DNA from: an uncultured Shewanella sp.
GTDB taxonomy: Bacteria > Pseudomonadota > Gammaproteobacteria > Enterobacterales > Shewanellaceae
Length of the DNA stretch: 64,000 nucleotides
Assembly (NCBI GenBank): GCA_947503555.1
Contig: CANNEE010000005.1
Span: 1 to 64,000, forward strand
Reading direction: 5' to 3'
The notes under the pieces were generated by a model. It saw only the letters and a list, made by a program, of their open reading frames with translations, was not told the origin of the DNA and did not search any database. The position numbers were made by a program, and so were the translations under genes. This document shows, piece after piece, positions 29,738 through 39,913 of the stretch; the first letter of the stretch is position 1; the number at the start of each line of letters is the position of its first letter.

Positions 29738-31135
29738 CTAGGTTTCTGTAACGCCAGATTTGGCTGTCGAGTCAGTGTCTGTCGTTGATGCTTTAGGCGT
29801 GTACTTGGCAACTAGCATAATGAGTATCAGCACAGGAAACCCGATAAGGCTGGCACCGATAAAAAAGTTTACATAGCCAAAGTTGTCAACATAGGCTCCA
29901 GAGAAACCAGCTATAAACTTTGGAAAGAGCAGCATGATGGATGAAAGCAGCGCATATTGGGTGGCGCTGTAGCCACTGCTCGTTAGGCTCGATAGGTAAG
30001 CGATAAAGGCAGCCGTTGCGATCCCTGCGCTAAAGTTATCGACTGAAATTACCGCTGTTAGCATAGGCACGTGGTAGCCTACAACCGCTTGCCAGGCAAA
30101 TAGCAGATTAGTCAGAGCAACCAATAAAGCCCCTAGAAACAGAATTTTCAAGGTGCCAAACCTTGCTAAAAGCACACCACCAAAAGCGGCGCCTACGAGT
30201 GTCATGATAAGGCCATAGATTTTACTGATATAGGCAATTTCATCCTTGGCAAACCCCATATCCACATAAAAGACATTGGCCATAATGCCCATGACAATAT
30301 CTGAGATGCGGTAGCAGGAGATAAGCAGCAGAATAAGCAGTGCACTTTTGCCAAAGCGCTTAAAAAAATCGATAAAGGGTAAAACACTAGCGGTATAGAC
30401 CCATGAAAACAGGCCTGCTATCGCTTTGGGGTACTGATGAGCCAGTTTAGCTTTTAACTCGGCTTCAGCAGTATCCACGCTTTTGGTATCAACCTGTGGC
30501 TCTTTGCTAAAAAGCGTGGTGAGAATACCGATAAACATGAGTCCTGCCATCACACTATAAGCCAGTTGCCAAGAGGCGAGATGATAGCCAGAATCGCTAG
30601 GTTCAACCCAAGCCGCTATGGTGAGCGCACCAGCCGTTGCCATAATCATGGCGCTGCGATATCCCACTTGGTAAGCGGCAGCGAGTGCCGCTTGCATACC
30701 CTCTGGAGCTGATTCGATACGAAAGGCATCGATAACGATATCTTGAGTGGCTGATGCAAAGGCTACCATTAATGCGAAGATCACCAGATGATTGAGATCT
30801 TCAAGTGGATCGCTTAGCGCCATGCCAGTTATTGCAATGACTAATAGTACTTGTGCCAGTAGCATCCAGGAACGTCTACGCCCGAGTAAGCGGCTTAATA
30901 TAGGCAGTGACATGCGGTCGACTAATGGTGACCAAACCCATTTGAAAGCATAAGCTAGCGCTATCCAACTGAAATAGCCGATAGCGGTTCTGTCAATTCC
31001 TGCTTCCCTTAGCCAAAAAGAGAGGGTTGAAAACACCAGCATTAAAGGCAGGCCAGCAGAAAAGCCTAAAAGAAGTAAAACAAGTACCCGCTTATGGCAG
31101 TAGACAGATAAAGGAGCAAGAAGTTTATTGAGCAA
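29738..31135 (-). CDS. ampG: AmpG-family muropeptide MFS permease
   Basis: 465 residues, 12+ helices. LLLLGFSAGLPLMLVFSTLSFWLREAGIDRTAIG, WSPLVDRMSLPILSRLLGRRRSW and ASATQDIVIDAFRIE match AmpG. It imports GlcNAc-anhydromuropeptides for cell-wall recycling. TTG is the probable start; the SD is weak. It belongs to a minus-strand run with a cyclophilin and yajG, recalling the E. coli yajG-ampG neighbourhood. Confidence 0.9.
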   Translation of the reverse strand: MLNKLLAPLSVYCHKRVLVLLLLGFSAGLPLMLVFSTLSFWLREAGIDRTAIGYFSWIALAYAFKWVWSPLVDRMSLPILSRLLGRRRSWMLLAQVLLVIAITGMALSDPLEDLNHLVIFALMVAFASATQDIVIDAFRIESAPEGMQAALAAAYQVGYRSAMIMATAGALTIAAWVEPSDSGYHLASWQLAYSVMAGLMFIGILTTLFSKEPQVDTKSVDTAEAELKAKLAHQYPKAIAGLFSWVYTASVLPFIDFFKRFGKSALLILLLISCYRISDIVMGIMANVFYVDMGFAKDEIAYISKIYGLIMTLVGAAFGGVLLARFGTLKILFLGALLVALTNLLFAWQAVVGYHVPMLTAVISVDNFSAGIATAAFIAYLSSLTSSGYSATQYALLSSIMLLFPKFIAGFSGAYVDNFGYVNFFIGASLIGFPVLILIMLVAKYTPKASTTDTDSTAKSGVTET

Positions 31136-31241
31136 AGCTGGTGGTTCCCTATCGCTTGCGAGAGAGCTATTTGGCTCAGCTTACGCAGCTTAGTCTCTTG
31201 ATTCAAGTGAGGAATAAACTTGGAAGTTTAGGTTGAATAAT

Positions 31242-31269
31242 AAATAGCCCAGCATAAGCTGGGCTATTT
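31242..31269. terminator. Terminator-like hairpin
   Basis: AAATAGCCCAGC and GCTGGGCTATTT around ATAA. The flanking A/T tracts are short. It is just downstream of the 31285-31605 gene on the minus strand. Confidence 0.65.
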
Positions 31270-31284
31270 CAGTTTATCAAGCAG

Positions 31285-31605
31285 CTAGGGCCTAATTCCT
31301 ATACAGCCAATAGGAGGTGTGCCTCCTAAATATAGATAATCACAACACTGATCAAACTGTTTTCTCAGAGCTTGATTACCTCTAATCATATAACCTGGCC
31401 AACTATCTATAGTGTGTAGTAAATGCCAGAACACTCTTTCCATATCACTTTGCGCATCACCTTGAGCGTTAACCTGTTGCCACTCTTCTAAGGTGTCCCA
31501 TAGGTATAGATGGATCTCATTAAAGTCGAGCTTACCACTGAGCATTGCCTTGCCATAATGAGCCAACTGGGGCGCTTTATTATCGATGAACTGATTGGGT
31601 GTCAT
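31285..31605 (-). CDS. Uncharacterised small cytoplasmic protein
   Basis: 106 residues, not recognised. Soluble, mostly helical, Trp-rich (HLYLWDTLEEWQQV, VFWHLLHTIDSWPGYMI), ending with a Gly/Pro/Cys-rich tail (LGGTPPIGCIGIRP). GGAGGCGAACG precedes the ATG, giving a good RBS. It lies between ampG and a cyclophilin gene with a terminator-like hairpin after it. Confidence 0.7.
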   Translation of the reverse strand: MTPNQFIDNKAPQLAHYGKAMLSGKLDFNEIHLYLWDTLEEWQQVNAQGDAQSDMERVFWHLLHTIDSWPGYMIRGNQALRKQFDQCCDYLYLGGTPPIGCIGIRP

Positions 31606-31703
31606 CGTTCGCCTCCTTTATTATTTGCGTTTTCAGTATAGGCAAATAAATTAGGCTTTTTACTCGACTTTAGTAAAAAGAGTGTTCTAGTAAAACTGAT
31701 TGA

Positions 31704-32288
31704 CTACTCTCGAGGCAATAAAGTGGCCTTTTTTAGTATGACATCCTTCACTGGAAAATCAGGCCAACTCAGGGTGCTATTTTCGCCAGTTTCGACGAGT
31801 GCCATTGCATTGAGTACTTCCATACCTTCGATGACTTCACCAAATACGGCATAGCCCCAACGGCGGCTAGAGGGATCGAGACGGTTGTTTTCGCCAACAT
31901 TGAAGTAGAACTGGCGAGTGGCCGAATGAGGCGTGTTGTCTCTGGCCATGGCAATAGTTCCCATGCTGTTTGATAAACCATTTCCTGACTCATTAACAAT
32001 CGGCTCAAGCTCAGGCAGTTCTTCAAGTTTTGGGCTTAGTCCTCCGCCCTGAACAACAAAGTCAGGGATGATGCGGTGAAACAGCGTATTGTCATAATCG
32101 CCCCTAACGACATAGGTAAGGAAATTATCGACGGTAATCGGTGCGCGGGTTCTATCTAGTTCTACGACTATCTTACCCATGCTGGTGTCCAGTTCTACCT
32201 TTGGATACAGGGTGTTTTTTTGAATATCAATTGCTTGAGTGACAAAGCTAACCGCTAGTAATAGTGCGGCATTAAGCCAACGCAACAT
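31704..32288 (-). CDS. Periplasmic cyclophilin-type peptidyl-prolyl isomerase
   Basis: 194 residues with a signal peptide (MLRWLNAALLLAVSFVTQA). Cyclophilin core: FHRIIPDFVVQGGG, SNSMGTIAMARDNTPHSATRQFYFNV, WGYAVFGEVIEGMEV. The catalytic Arg of FHRII is present. It is likely PpiA-like and catalyses proline isomerisation in periplasmic proteins. It is 14 bp after yajG. Confidence 0.9.
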   Translation of the reverse strand: MLRWLNAALLLAVSFVTQAIDIQKNTLYPKVELDTSMGKIVVELDRTRAPITVDNFLTYVVRGDYDNTLFHRIIPDFVVQGGGLSPKLEELPELEPIVNESGNGLSNSMGTIAMARDNTPHSATRQFYFNVGENNRLDPSSRRWGYAVFGEVIEGMEVLNAMALVETGENSTLSWPDFPVKDVILKKATLLPRE

Positions 32289-32302
32289 AATGAGTTCCTC
32301 TA

Positions 32303-32872
32303 TTATTTTTGCTGTAGAAATTGGTTGAGTTCAGGATCGTTGATGATGTTGCCTGTCAGCTCGCTTAGGAGCTGATTGAGCGCAAGTTCGATGGCCGCCA
32401 CATCTATACTTAGCGGTCCCTTTAAGGTGCCGGTAGCGCGATAATATTTAGTGAGTTTTCGCTCAGTATTATCTGCAATGACCTTGATAACAATTCTATG
32501 CTCCGCAAGATGCTCAAAGCTAGATTCAGTTACATTTGAAATGAGGGACTCAATCTGTAGGCTCAGTTTTGTGCTTGAGTTGCTGTTGAGGGAATAGCCT
32601 GACTGAATAAAGCCTTGATTAAATAGCTTTTCTAACTGGACTCGAGGAGGAATGGCTGGGCTAATAAGTTTGGCAGCTTTCTCTTCGCGGTCAAAACGAA
32701 CAATGAAATTTGCAGCACGTGTATCTATGGTTTGAATCTTGAGTGCCGGTAACTCCCCCTGTTGAGTGATGACTGCGGGGGCTTCTGGAGACAGTGCAAT
32801 TTGACTTGGTATCTTGGCTGAGCAGCCTGTGAGTGTGACAAGGCTGATAAGTATAAAAATTAATTTTTGCAT
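32303..32872 (-). CDS. yajG: YajG family lipoprotein
   Basis: 189 residues with lipobox TLTGC at residues 13-17. PEAPAVITQQGELPALKIQTIDTRAANFIVRFD matches the YajG family opening. The function is unknown. It heads the minus-strand run leading to the cyclophilin and ampG. Confidence 0.82.
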   Translation of the reverse strand: MQKLIFILISLVTLTGCSAKIPSQIALSPEAPAVITQQGELPALKIQTIDTRAANFIVRFDREEKAAKLISPAIPPRVQLEKLFNQGFIQSGYSLNSNSSTKLSLQIESLISNVTESSFEHLAEHRIVIKVIADNTERKLTKYYRATGTLKGPLSIDVAAIELALNQLLSELTGNIINDPELNQFLQQK

Positions 32873-33018
32873 GGTGTCGTAAAAAGATGAACGGTTGCCG
32901 CTAGGATAACAGAAATATAATCATGTGTGTTCCTTGTAGCTGATGTTAAGTCTATGTACAGGTTGTAACGAATGTAACATGTTAGCATGCGACCTTCGTC
33001 GTTATTGAAGGATGGATT

Positions 33019-33579
33019 ATGAAGTATCAGCTATTAACTATTGGTCTTTTGTTGAGTGCAAACGTATTGGCGAGTGAAGAGGTCCCGTCAGCAATTAACA
33101 GTAATGTGGTAGGAGTAAATCTTGGGTTTGGCACTCAGGATCTTGAGGTGCAAGGGCTTGAGATAGACGATGGTTCTGATAATTGGGCTTTAGATATCTA
33201 TTATCGCCGTATGTTAAGTAACAACTGGGGAATTGAAGTTGGACATCATTCCGGGACTGCTGGTATCGCTCGTGCGTTTGCCTCTGTTCTTGATGACCTT
33301 TCCGATGTGGATTACAAAGGTATCAAACTCGCTGGATACGGTAGATTTAACGCGGCAGAGAATAGCTATTTTTACGGTAAGTTAGGTGCGAACTTTCATA
33401 ATGTCGATTTCACCTATGGTAAAACTGAGTATGATGAGTCTGGGGTCGGTGCTTTTGTTGCAGCAGGTTGGGAATATACCTTTAAGAGTGGCATAGCATT
33501 GAACTTAGAAATTCAACATTTGCCTATGGATGAACTTAAAGTCACTACCTTTAATTATGGCATGAGCTACCACTTTTAA
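33019..33579 (+). CDS. Outer-membrane beta-barrel protein (OmpA-like/OmpW-size)
   Basis: 186 residues with a signal peptide cleaved after LA (…NVLA-SEEV). Alternating beta strands (VVGVNLGFGTQ, NWALDIYYRRML, IKLAGYGRF, YFYGKLGANFH, VGAFVAAGWEYTF) and a terminal Phe (GMSYHF) fit an 8-strand outer-membrane barrel. No specific function is visible. AAGGA precedes the ATG. Monocistronic. Confidence 0.82.
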   Translation: MKYQLLTIGLLLSANVLASEEVPSAINSNVVGVNLGFGTQDLEVQGLEIDDGSDNWALDIYYRRMLSNNWGIEVGHHSGTAGIARAFASVLDDLSDVDYKGIKLAGYGRFNAAENSYFYGKLGANFHNVDFTYGKTEYDESGVGAFVAAGWEYTFKSGIALNLEIQHLPMDELKVTTFNYGMSYHF

Positions 33580-33765
33580 TTTTGTGCAGATAAATCCCAT
33601 TTTCCCATTATGCTCCCTTAGCGGGGAGCATTGTTATAAGTCGAAACTAAAGCAGAGTTTAACAAATTATCTACATATTGCTTCTGCGCTCTTTTATCTT
33701 GGGGCAGATCACGTTAGAGTAAAAATTCCACATATGAACTGACTCGTCCATTGAAGGAATAATGC

Positions 33766-34827
33766 GTGAAACTGGCTGAAAATTATCACCTTGCGGCTAA
33801 TAGGCTTTTGACTAAAAAAGCGCCACTTAGTCTAATCTCTAAACACACAGGTCTGCCTGAATATGGACATTTTGATGGCGTTATCGAGTCCTTAGGTTTA
33901 GCCAACTTTCAGTATCACAATGAAATGGATAAGCCTGCAGGTGCCTTGGCTAAGCACTTTCACTACAAGCAGTTTCAATTTGTCTGTATTAACACTCCTC
34001 GCTATGTTATTGGCGTTGCACTGGCTGATATTCGGTATCTTGGTAGTGCTTTTTGTTATCTCTATGATATTAAGAACAATGAGTTAATAGAATCTAGCTT
34101 ATTAAGGCCCTTAGGGGTTGGTTACCGGACGAGTCAATCTCCTTTAAATGGTGAGGCTGGCATTGCCGGGCGTAAGCTAAGTGTTGATTTCACCATACAA
34201 GATGGCCAGTGGCATTTAACCTTAGCGACTGACAGGATTGATGCCAAGCTCAAACTTCTACCTTCGCCGTTAAGCTTACCTATGGCGATGTGCGCTCCTT
34301 GTGGTTACAACGGCTGGACCTATACCCAAAAGCACAATGGTTTAAAGCTCAGCGGTGAACTTACCATTAATCACGAGCCACAGCCTCTTAATCAGGCGTT
34401 AGCTGGCTATGATTTTTCAGCCGGTTATATGCGCCGAGAAACCAGTTGGCGCTGGGCAAGTATTAATGCTCATATTGAAGAAGGTGTGATGGGGCTAAAC
34501 CTTGCTGCTGGTGTAAATGAGACAGGTGCGAATGAGAATGTATTTTGGATCAATGGTGAGCGGCACCTGCTAGGGCCCGTTCATTTTGATTTTAAGCGAA
34601 AGGGTGAGGGGGCTGAAGCCTGGCGTATCTATTCCGATGATGGTCGAATTAATTTAACTTTTACTCCCAATAATTGCCGAAAAGAGAAACTTAATCTTCT
34701 AGTGTTGAAGAGTAATTTTAGGCAGTTTATCGGACGTTATAGTGGCGAGATTATTGATAGTGAAGGAAAGCTATATAGGCTTAATAATATTCTTGGTTTA
34801 AGTGAAGACCATTATGCTAAATGGTAG
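33766..34827 (+). CDS. DUF2804 family protein
   Basis: 353 residues, no signal peptide, GTG start with AAGGA upstream. The segments GHFDGVIESLG, HYKQFQFVCINTPRYVIGVALADIRY and SAGYMRRETSWRWASI match DUF2804 proteins, which resemble lipocalin/AttH-like folds. The function is unknown. It is 65 bp before the sterol desaturase-like gene, so a lipid-related role is possible by association only. Confidence 0.82.
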   Translation: MKLAENYHLAANRLLTKKAPLSLISKHTGLPEYGHFDGVIESLGLANFQYHNEMDKPAGALAKHFHYKQFQFVCINTPRYVIGVALADIRYLGSAFCYLYDIKNNELIESSLLRPLGVGYRTSQSPLNGEAGIAGRKLSVDFTIQDGQWHLTLATDRIDAKLKLLPSPLSLPMAMCAPCGYNGWTYTQKHNGLKLSGELTINHEPQPLNQALAGYDFSAGYMRRETSWRWASINAHIEEGVMGLNLAAGVNETGANENVFWINGERHLLGPVHFDFKRKGEGAEAWRIYSDDGRINLTFTPNNCRKEKLNLLVLKSNFRQFIGRYSGEIIDSEGKLYRLNNILGLSEDHYAKW

Positions 34828-34892
34828 CGGTGAAGGATAGTGCTTTACCAAGGGTGTAACGGATAAAATTATAATAATAAGGAAAATTCGAT

Positions 34893-35813
34893 ATGGATTC
34901 TAATGCGTTGATAGCACATCCAGAGATGTTACTTCTGGTTCTTGCTCCCATATTCTTTGTATGTATTTTACTGGAATGGTGGCTTGGAGATAGAGGCCGG
35001 CGGTTGCCCACTAATGCTAAGTATCACCTACCAGAAGTGCTGTGCAATTTTACTTTGGCTGGCATGCACCAGTTTGCCGACATAGTGACAGGCTTAGCCA
35101 TCTCTTATCTTTATTTGTGGCTTTTCGATTGGCGTTTGTTTGATATAGAGATGACTGCCATGACTTTTATCCTGCTGATGTTAGGGCAGGATTTTTGCTA
35201 TTACTGGTTCCACCGTGCTAGCCATAGGGTGCGCTGGATGTGGGCAGCTCATGTTGCACACCATAGCTCGGAAAATATGAACTTTAGTACCGCATTTAGA
35301 CAAAGCTTTATGTATCCCTTTGCTGGTATGTGGGTGTTTTGGTTACCCCTAGTGATAATTGGCTTTGATCCTAAATGGGTGGTGTTTGTGGTATTGCTGA
35401 ACCTTGGTTTGCAGTTCTTCGTTCATACTCAAGCGGTGAAGACATTAGGGCCTATAGAGTGGCTCTTTAATACCCCATCGCATCACAGAGTGCACCATGG
35501 TGTTAACCCTCAATATATTGATAAGAACTATGCTGGCGTATTGATTATTTGGGATAAATTATTTGGGACTTTTGTTAAAGAGGAAGAGACGGTTAGATAC
35601 GGTATTACTAAACCTGTTAATAGTTTTAACCCGCTGGTGATAACCTTTAGTGAATGGCGAGATATGTTTTCTCAGCTATTTCAATCGGGCCTAACGTTAA
35701 AGCAAAGAGTTAAAGTCGTGTTAGCTCCGCCCGCTGAGGCGGAGGAGCAATTGCCCGCTTCTTCTACCCAGCAATCTCACGGGTCTCAAGAGCAGAAAGA
35801 ACAAGCTTCTTAA
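34893..35813 (+). CDS. Sterol desaturase/fatty-acid hydroxylase family membrane protein
   Basis: 306 residues, several helices. The three histidine clusters of the di-iron family are HRASH, HVAHHSSE and HRVHHG. Such enzymes hydroxylate or desaturate lipids or alkyl ethers using O2; the bacterial substrate is unknown. The C-terminal 30 residues are low complexity (Ala/Glu/Gln/Ser). Confidence 0.88.
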   Translation: MDSNALIAHPEMLLLVLAPIFFVCILLEWWLGDRGRRLPTNAKYHLPEVLCNFTLAGMHQFADIVTGLAISYLYLWLFDWRLFDIEMTAMTFILLMLGQDFCYYWFHRASHRVRWMWAAHVAHHSSENMNFSTAFRQSFMYPFAGMWVFWLPLVIIGFDPKWVVFVVLLNLGLQFFVHTQAVKTLGPIEWLFNTPSHHRVHHGVNPQYIDKNYAGVLIIWDKLFGTFVKEEETVRYGITKPVNSFNPLVITFSEWRDMFSQLFQSGLTLKQRVKVVLAPPAEAEEQLPASSTQQSHGSQEQKEQAS

Positions 35814-35820
35814 ACTGGCA

Positions 35821-36681
35821 CTAAGACGATAAGGCGAGACTTTCATTGAGCATGACTAAGTTTCGCCCCCCTTGTTTAGCTTGATATAGCGCTTTATCGG
35901 CGCTTTGAATTAAGTCGTCATTAAAGGCATTACTTTGAGTTAATCCAGTAATGCCTATGCTAGCGGTTATTTCAATCGAATATTCACTACCATCATTGTG
36001 ATTCGACAGTTTTATAGGTTGAGTCGCGATGATGTTTCTTAATCTTTCCGCAAGCTTATGGCCATCACAGGGTTCTGTTTTGGGGAGAATAACGACGAGC
36101 TCTTCTCCGCCGTAACGCGCAACGATATCAAAATCTCTAATCGCGTTTTTTACGAGCTTAGCAATATGTTGCAATGCTTGATCGCCGACTTGATGGCCAT
36201 AGGTATCATTCACCTTCTTAAAATGATCTATGTCGATAATAAACAGTGAGAGCGGATGTTGATATTTTTGAGCTTGGCTGATCTCTTCACTTAAACGCTT
36301 ATCTAAATACCTACGGTTAAAAATGCCCAGCAATGGGTCAGTTATCGAGTCGCGCTTAAGGGTATAAATTTGCATCATATCCTTTGTGGTTTTCAGCGAT
36401 AAATGATTAACCATCAATACGAAAATGGAACCACAGAAGAATACAAAAGGCACGGTTAAGCTTTCGATGTCGACAGGCTTTTGTTGACTCTGTTGCCAGA
36501 AGGCAAGATAACCCACAATAAAGACTAAAATGAGTGAAATAAGAAACCCCCACTGCAACCTTAACTTGGTTTTAGGCAGTTGCTGAAATAATTTCCAAAC
36601 GGGGGTGATAGCCAAAGCTAGAATGATAGCTCCGGAAATAATAAGACTGTCCTTAAGAAATATTAGCCATTCGTTCATCAT
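35821..36681 (-). CDS. Diguanylate cyclase (GGDEF domain) with N-terminal membrane segments
   Basis: 286 residues. Two to three N-terminal helices, then a GGDEF domain from about residue 115 with DPLLGIFNRRYLD, IDHFKKVNDTYGHQVGD and the active site RYGGEELVVILP (GGEEL, the active variant). It makes cyclic-di-GMP; no clear inhibitory RxxD precedes the site. No sensory domain is visible outside the membrane part. It is convergent with the desaturase gene (7 bp apart). Confidence 0.92.
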   Translation of the reverse strand: MMNEWLIFLKDSLIISGAIILALAITPVWKLFQQLPKTKLRLQWGFLISLILVFIVGYLAFWQQSQQKPVDIESLTVPFVFFCGSIFVLMVNHLSLKTTKDMMQIYTLKRDSITDPLLGIFNRRYLDKRLSEEISQAQKYQHPLSLFIIDIDHFKKVNDTYGHQVGDQALQHIAKLVKNAIRDFDIVARYGGEELVVILPKTEPCDGHKLAERLRNIIATQPIKLSNHNDGSEYSIEITASIGITGLTQSNAFNDDLIQSADKALYQAKQGGRNLVMLNESLALSS

Positions 36682-36920
36682 GATTCCCTTATCTATCTAC
36701 TTAGCCATCTTGAATTGCAAATGACGGTAGATCTAGGTTGAGAATAGCAGATGGCTGAAGTAAAAAAGTGATTTAATTCAAATATTACAGTGAACTATTC
36801 TACTCTTTTACAAGTTGTGATAGGGGCTTGAAAAGCGAGGGATGTGGGCCATGTTAGCGATAACTGAAAAAACAGGTATCTAAATCACGCCTTTAATGAG
36901 AAAGTCATCATGTCGCAAAT

Positions 36921-36941
36921 TAGCCTCGCCTAGCGAGGCTA
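36921..36941 (-). terminator. Possible terminator hairpin after rlmG
   Basis: TAGCCTCGC and GCGAGGCTA around a 3-base loop; on the minus strand it is followed by ATTT only. Weak. Confidence 0.4.
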
Positions 36942-36948
36942 GGCTTTA

Positions 36949-38088
36949 TTAGTTTTTTTGCGCCTGTAAGATGACAAACTTTCCATTAGAAGCCACCGTC
37001 TTGCAGTTTTTAAATAGGCGCTTGAGTTTAATATGGTAACCAAGGTGACGATTGCCGACGACGTGAAGTAAGCCGCCAGGTTTTAAGCGATTGCGCGCAT
37101 CGAGGAACATCTGCCAAGCAATATGATCGGTAATGGCCTCACCTTGATGAAATGGTGGATTACAAAGTACTAAATCCGGTTCAATATCTGCTGGTAGATG
37201 CGATAGGCAATCATCCCAATAGAAATGCCCTTGTTCGGCTGGCAACTGATTGAGTTGCCAATTTTCCTGGGCCGATGATCTAGCCATAAAGGCATCGTCG
37301 ACAAAATGAATATGAGCTTGTGGATATAATTGCGCCGCTCTAAGACCTAATACGCCATTACCACACCCGAGATCGACAATCTGCTTAAAGTCGCCCTGAG
37401 GCATGTTTTCCAGCATGATTCTGGCGCCAATATCGAGTTTATTTGACGCAAAAACATTGGCTTTGTTGGATATCGTCAATTGATACTCCGGCACTTGCCA
37501 ATTGCTATCGCCCTTTAATTTTCTTGCTTTGCCATCACAGATGCAGCTAATGACTCGTGTCTTCTTCCATGTCAGGCTTGCGTTTGCAGGCCCTAAGTCT
37601 TGCTCTATTGTGGCAAGTAATGACTTATTGATTCCTTTAGCTTTTGCACTGATAAGTATTTGTGTGCCTTGGGGCAGTACCTGAGATAAGCGTCGTAGCT
37701 GATAGCTAAAGTAGGTTAAATTTTTTGGAATTTTGACTATGACTAAGCCTATTTCTTGGGGGAGTTCGTCTAGGCTAGTGAGCCAGTTTACTTGCTCTAT
37801 ATCGAGTTGATTTTGCTTGAGGTTGCTTTGGGCACCGAGACGGCTTGTTTTGGCGTCAGTTAAGTGCCAGATTTTATCAGTATAACTGGCTTGTTGAAGT
37901 AAGGCGCAAGTTAGCGCGCCAAAGTTGTCATTGATGATAAGGGTATGCTGTCTACCCTGAGCGTTTTCCTGTATGTGCTTAATTAAGTGTTCATCAGCCG
38001 CATCCCAAGCCTGCAAATTGGAGTCTTGGGTCGCAGGGTAACGTTCTAAGTTGAGTTGGATGCCTAAGGCTGAGAACTGAGTTGTCAT
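36949..38088 (-). CDS. rlmG: 23S rRNA (guanine-1835-N2)-methyltransferase
   Basis: 379 residues, a two-domain methyltransferase. The C-terminal catalytic half has the SAM motif [20 protein letters not shown] and the N2-guanine motif [12 protein letters not shown], followed by [19 protein letters not shown]. It matches RlmG (YgjO). It modifies G1835 of 23S rRNA. Monocistronic. Confidence 0.93.
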   Translation of the reverse strand: MTTQFSALGIQLNLERYPATQDSNLQAWDAADEHLIKHIQENAQGRQHTLIINDNFGALTCALLQQASYTDKIWHLTDAKTSRLGAQSNLKQNQLDIEQVNWLTSLDELPQEIGLVIVKIPKNLTYFSYQLRRLSQVLPQGTQILISAKAKGINKSLLATIEQDLGPANASLTWKKTRVISCICDGKARKLKGDSNWQVPEYQLTISNKANVFASNKLDIGARIMLENMPQGDFKQIVDLGCGNGVLGLRAAQLYPQAHIHFVDDAFMARSSAQENWQLNQLPAEQGHFYWDDCLSHLPADIEPDLVLCNPPFHQGEAITDHIAWQMFLDARNRLKPGGLLHVVGNRHLGYHIKLKRLFKNCKTVASNGKFVILQAQKN

Positions 38089-38240
38089 AAATTATTTAAT
38101 GAGCTGAAAATTTCGAAGGCTGATTATCTCAGATTTATCTGTCCTTCGCGATGCTAAACTTAGAGAATAAGATGCGAGCTTTATCTTGTTTGATATTAAT
38201 TAGCGCTACGTCTGCTATATGAAGTGGGGAAGGATAATTC

Positions 38241-38903
38241 ATGTCGGTTGAAATTAACGCTCAACTCGAATTGTTAGCAAACCTTAAGGATGAGAAATCT
38301 CAGCGTCATGAAGTATGCCCTAGGGAGACTGAACATGTACCTCCTATCACCTTGATAAGGCAGTTTCTTAATTCACAGCAGTGCCAAGCTTTAATGAAGG
38401 AGGCGAATTGCTACCCTTTTGAGCGGCCCAAAGTGAAGGTGTATGGTAAGGAGCACATTATTCCAAGAAGTCAGGTCTGGTTCGGTGATAACGGCTGTGA
38501 TTATTGTTATTCGGGCTTAAGAGTCGTGCCTTTACCTTGGCCTAAATATGCTCAGAAACTCAAGCATAAGATAATGAGAGAATTAGGTGGTGAATATAAC
38601 TCGCTATTGGTGAATCGCTATCAAAATGGTCATGAGTATATGGGCTGGCATAGTGATGATGAGCCTGAATTAGAGACTCACGCTGATATAGTGTCAGTAA
38701 CCTTGGGGGCGACTCGTGACTTTTTGCTTCGACATAAGGAGTCGGGACAGCAACATAGGGTTGCACTTGCTGACGGAGATCTTCTCATTATGCACGCCCC
38801 CATGCAGCAAAGTTGGCAACATGGACTGCCAAAGCGTCTCAAGGTCGAGCAGCCTAGGCTAAACTTTACCTTTAGAAGGATAGTGCCTCACTTCTATGCT
38901 TAG
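38241..38903 (+). CDS. AlkB-like 2-oxoglutarate/Fe(II) dioxygenase
   Basis: 220 residues. The iron triad appears as HSDDE (H and D of HxD) and the later His in QSWQHGLPK; the Arg pair near the end (RLNFTFRRIV) binds 2-oxoglutarate. NRYQNGHEYMGWHSDD is the AlkB-family nucleotide-lid signature. It probably removes alkyl adducts from DNA or RNA; the exact substrate is unknown. Monocistronic. Confidence 0.88.
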   Translation: MSVEINAQLELLANLKDEKSQRHEVCPRETEHVPPITLIRQFLNSQQCQALMKEANCYPFERPKVKVYGKEHIIPRSQVWFGDNGCDYCYSGLRVVPLPWPKYAQKLKHKIMRELGGEYNSLLVNRYQNGHEYMGWHSDDEPELETHADIVSVTLGATRDFLLRHKESGQQHRVALADGDLLIMHAPMQQSWQHGLPKRLKVEQPRLNFTFRRIVPHFYA

Positions 38904-39184
38904 CTTTTTATTAAGCAATACAAAGGCTAATGAAAAGAGTAAGGGGACTCACGTGCTTTAGTTGTTGCTGCTTTAGCGTGTGCTGAATAAAGTGTTTGAT
39001 TTATATGAATAAAATTCAGTGAAGATCGCTTTATTATTCTGCTTTTCGGAGTATGATTAACCTGTAGCGATAGATTTTTTACCATGATACAAAGTGTGAT
39101 GCGGCACAATGCTGCTAAGCTCATTAGATGGAATTTTAGTTGTCACAGCATTATTCATCTTGTTAGCTGTAAGAGGAATTTACT

Positions 39185-39688
39185 ATGAAAAAGATCTTTA
39201 TTACTTCCATTTTAGGCCCCGTCACGCCAGGCTTGATTAAGGCGTTGGCTAAGGCAACCCGTGAACTTGGTGGCGAGTGGTTATCTAGCCGAGTCGTTAA
39301 ATTAGATGATCGTTTTGCAGCTATGATGAAGGTTTCTATTGAAGAAGAAGCCGAAGCTAAGCTAAAAGCCGAACTCGAAGCACAATTTAGTGAACTGCAG
39401 TTCTTCTACGATAAGGCGCTCAGTGAAACCCATGAGCCAGAGAAATCTGTCGATCTTATTTTCGACTGTAACGACAGACCTGGGCTGACAAGAGATATTG
39501 ATGATATCTTCGCTAACCTAGATTTGATTGTCGATAATATGGAAGTGAATCGCTTCCAAGTCTCAAGCCTAGGGAATACGGTATTTTCTTCTCGCTTCTC
39601 TGTTGCATTACCCGATAATGTCAGTACAGAAAGTGTGATTGAATTACTCGAAGGTATAGGTGACGATGTGAGAGTGCACGTTGCTTAA
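39185..39688 (+). CDS. ACT-domain protein of the GcvR (glycine cleavage repressor) group
   Basis: 167 residues with two ACT domains (SILGPVTPGLIKALAKATRELGGEWLSSRVV and DLIFDCNDRPGLTRDIDDIFANLDLIVDNMEV). The layout and length match GcvR-like regulators, which act through protein contact and not DNA binding. It may sense an amino acid. AGAGGAA precedes the ATG. Confidence 0.8.
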   Translation: MKKIFITSILGPVTPGLIKALAKATRELGGEWLSSRVVKLDDRFAAMMKVSIEEEAEAKLKAELEAQFSELQFFYDKALSETHEPEKSVDLIFDCNDRPGLTRDIDDIFANLDLIVDNMEVNRFQVSSLGNTVFSSRFSVALPDNVSTESVIELLEGIGDDVRVHVA

Positions 39689-39717
39689 TCTGGTATATTC
39701 ACCACGGTAACTTGATA

Positions 39718-39748
39718 AATAAAGCCTAGCTACAAGCTAGGCTTTATT
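39718..39748 (+). terminator. Intrinsic terminator-like hairpin
   Basis: AATAAAGCCTAGC and GCTAGGCTTTATT form a 13-bp perfect stem around TACAA. Confidence 0.8.
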
Positions 39749-39913
39749 GTTTTTGAATGGAACTAGGTTGTGAGTTGCTAATCGACCTGTATCCCAGTAA
39801 TCTTGATTTATCTAAGGTAAAGCCACTGGCACCTCGATGACACCTTTATGTTGAAATCTAGATGCAACCTAGTGAGAGTCGTCAAGCCTGCTGGCTAGAA
39901 TAACGAGAAATTT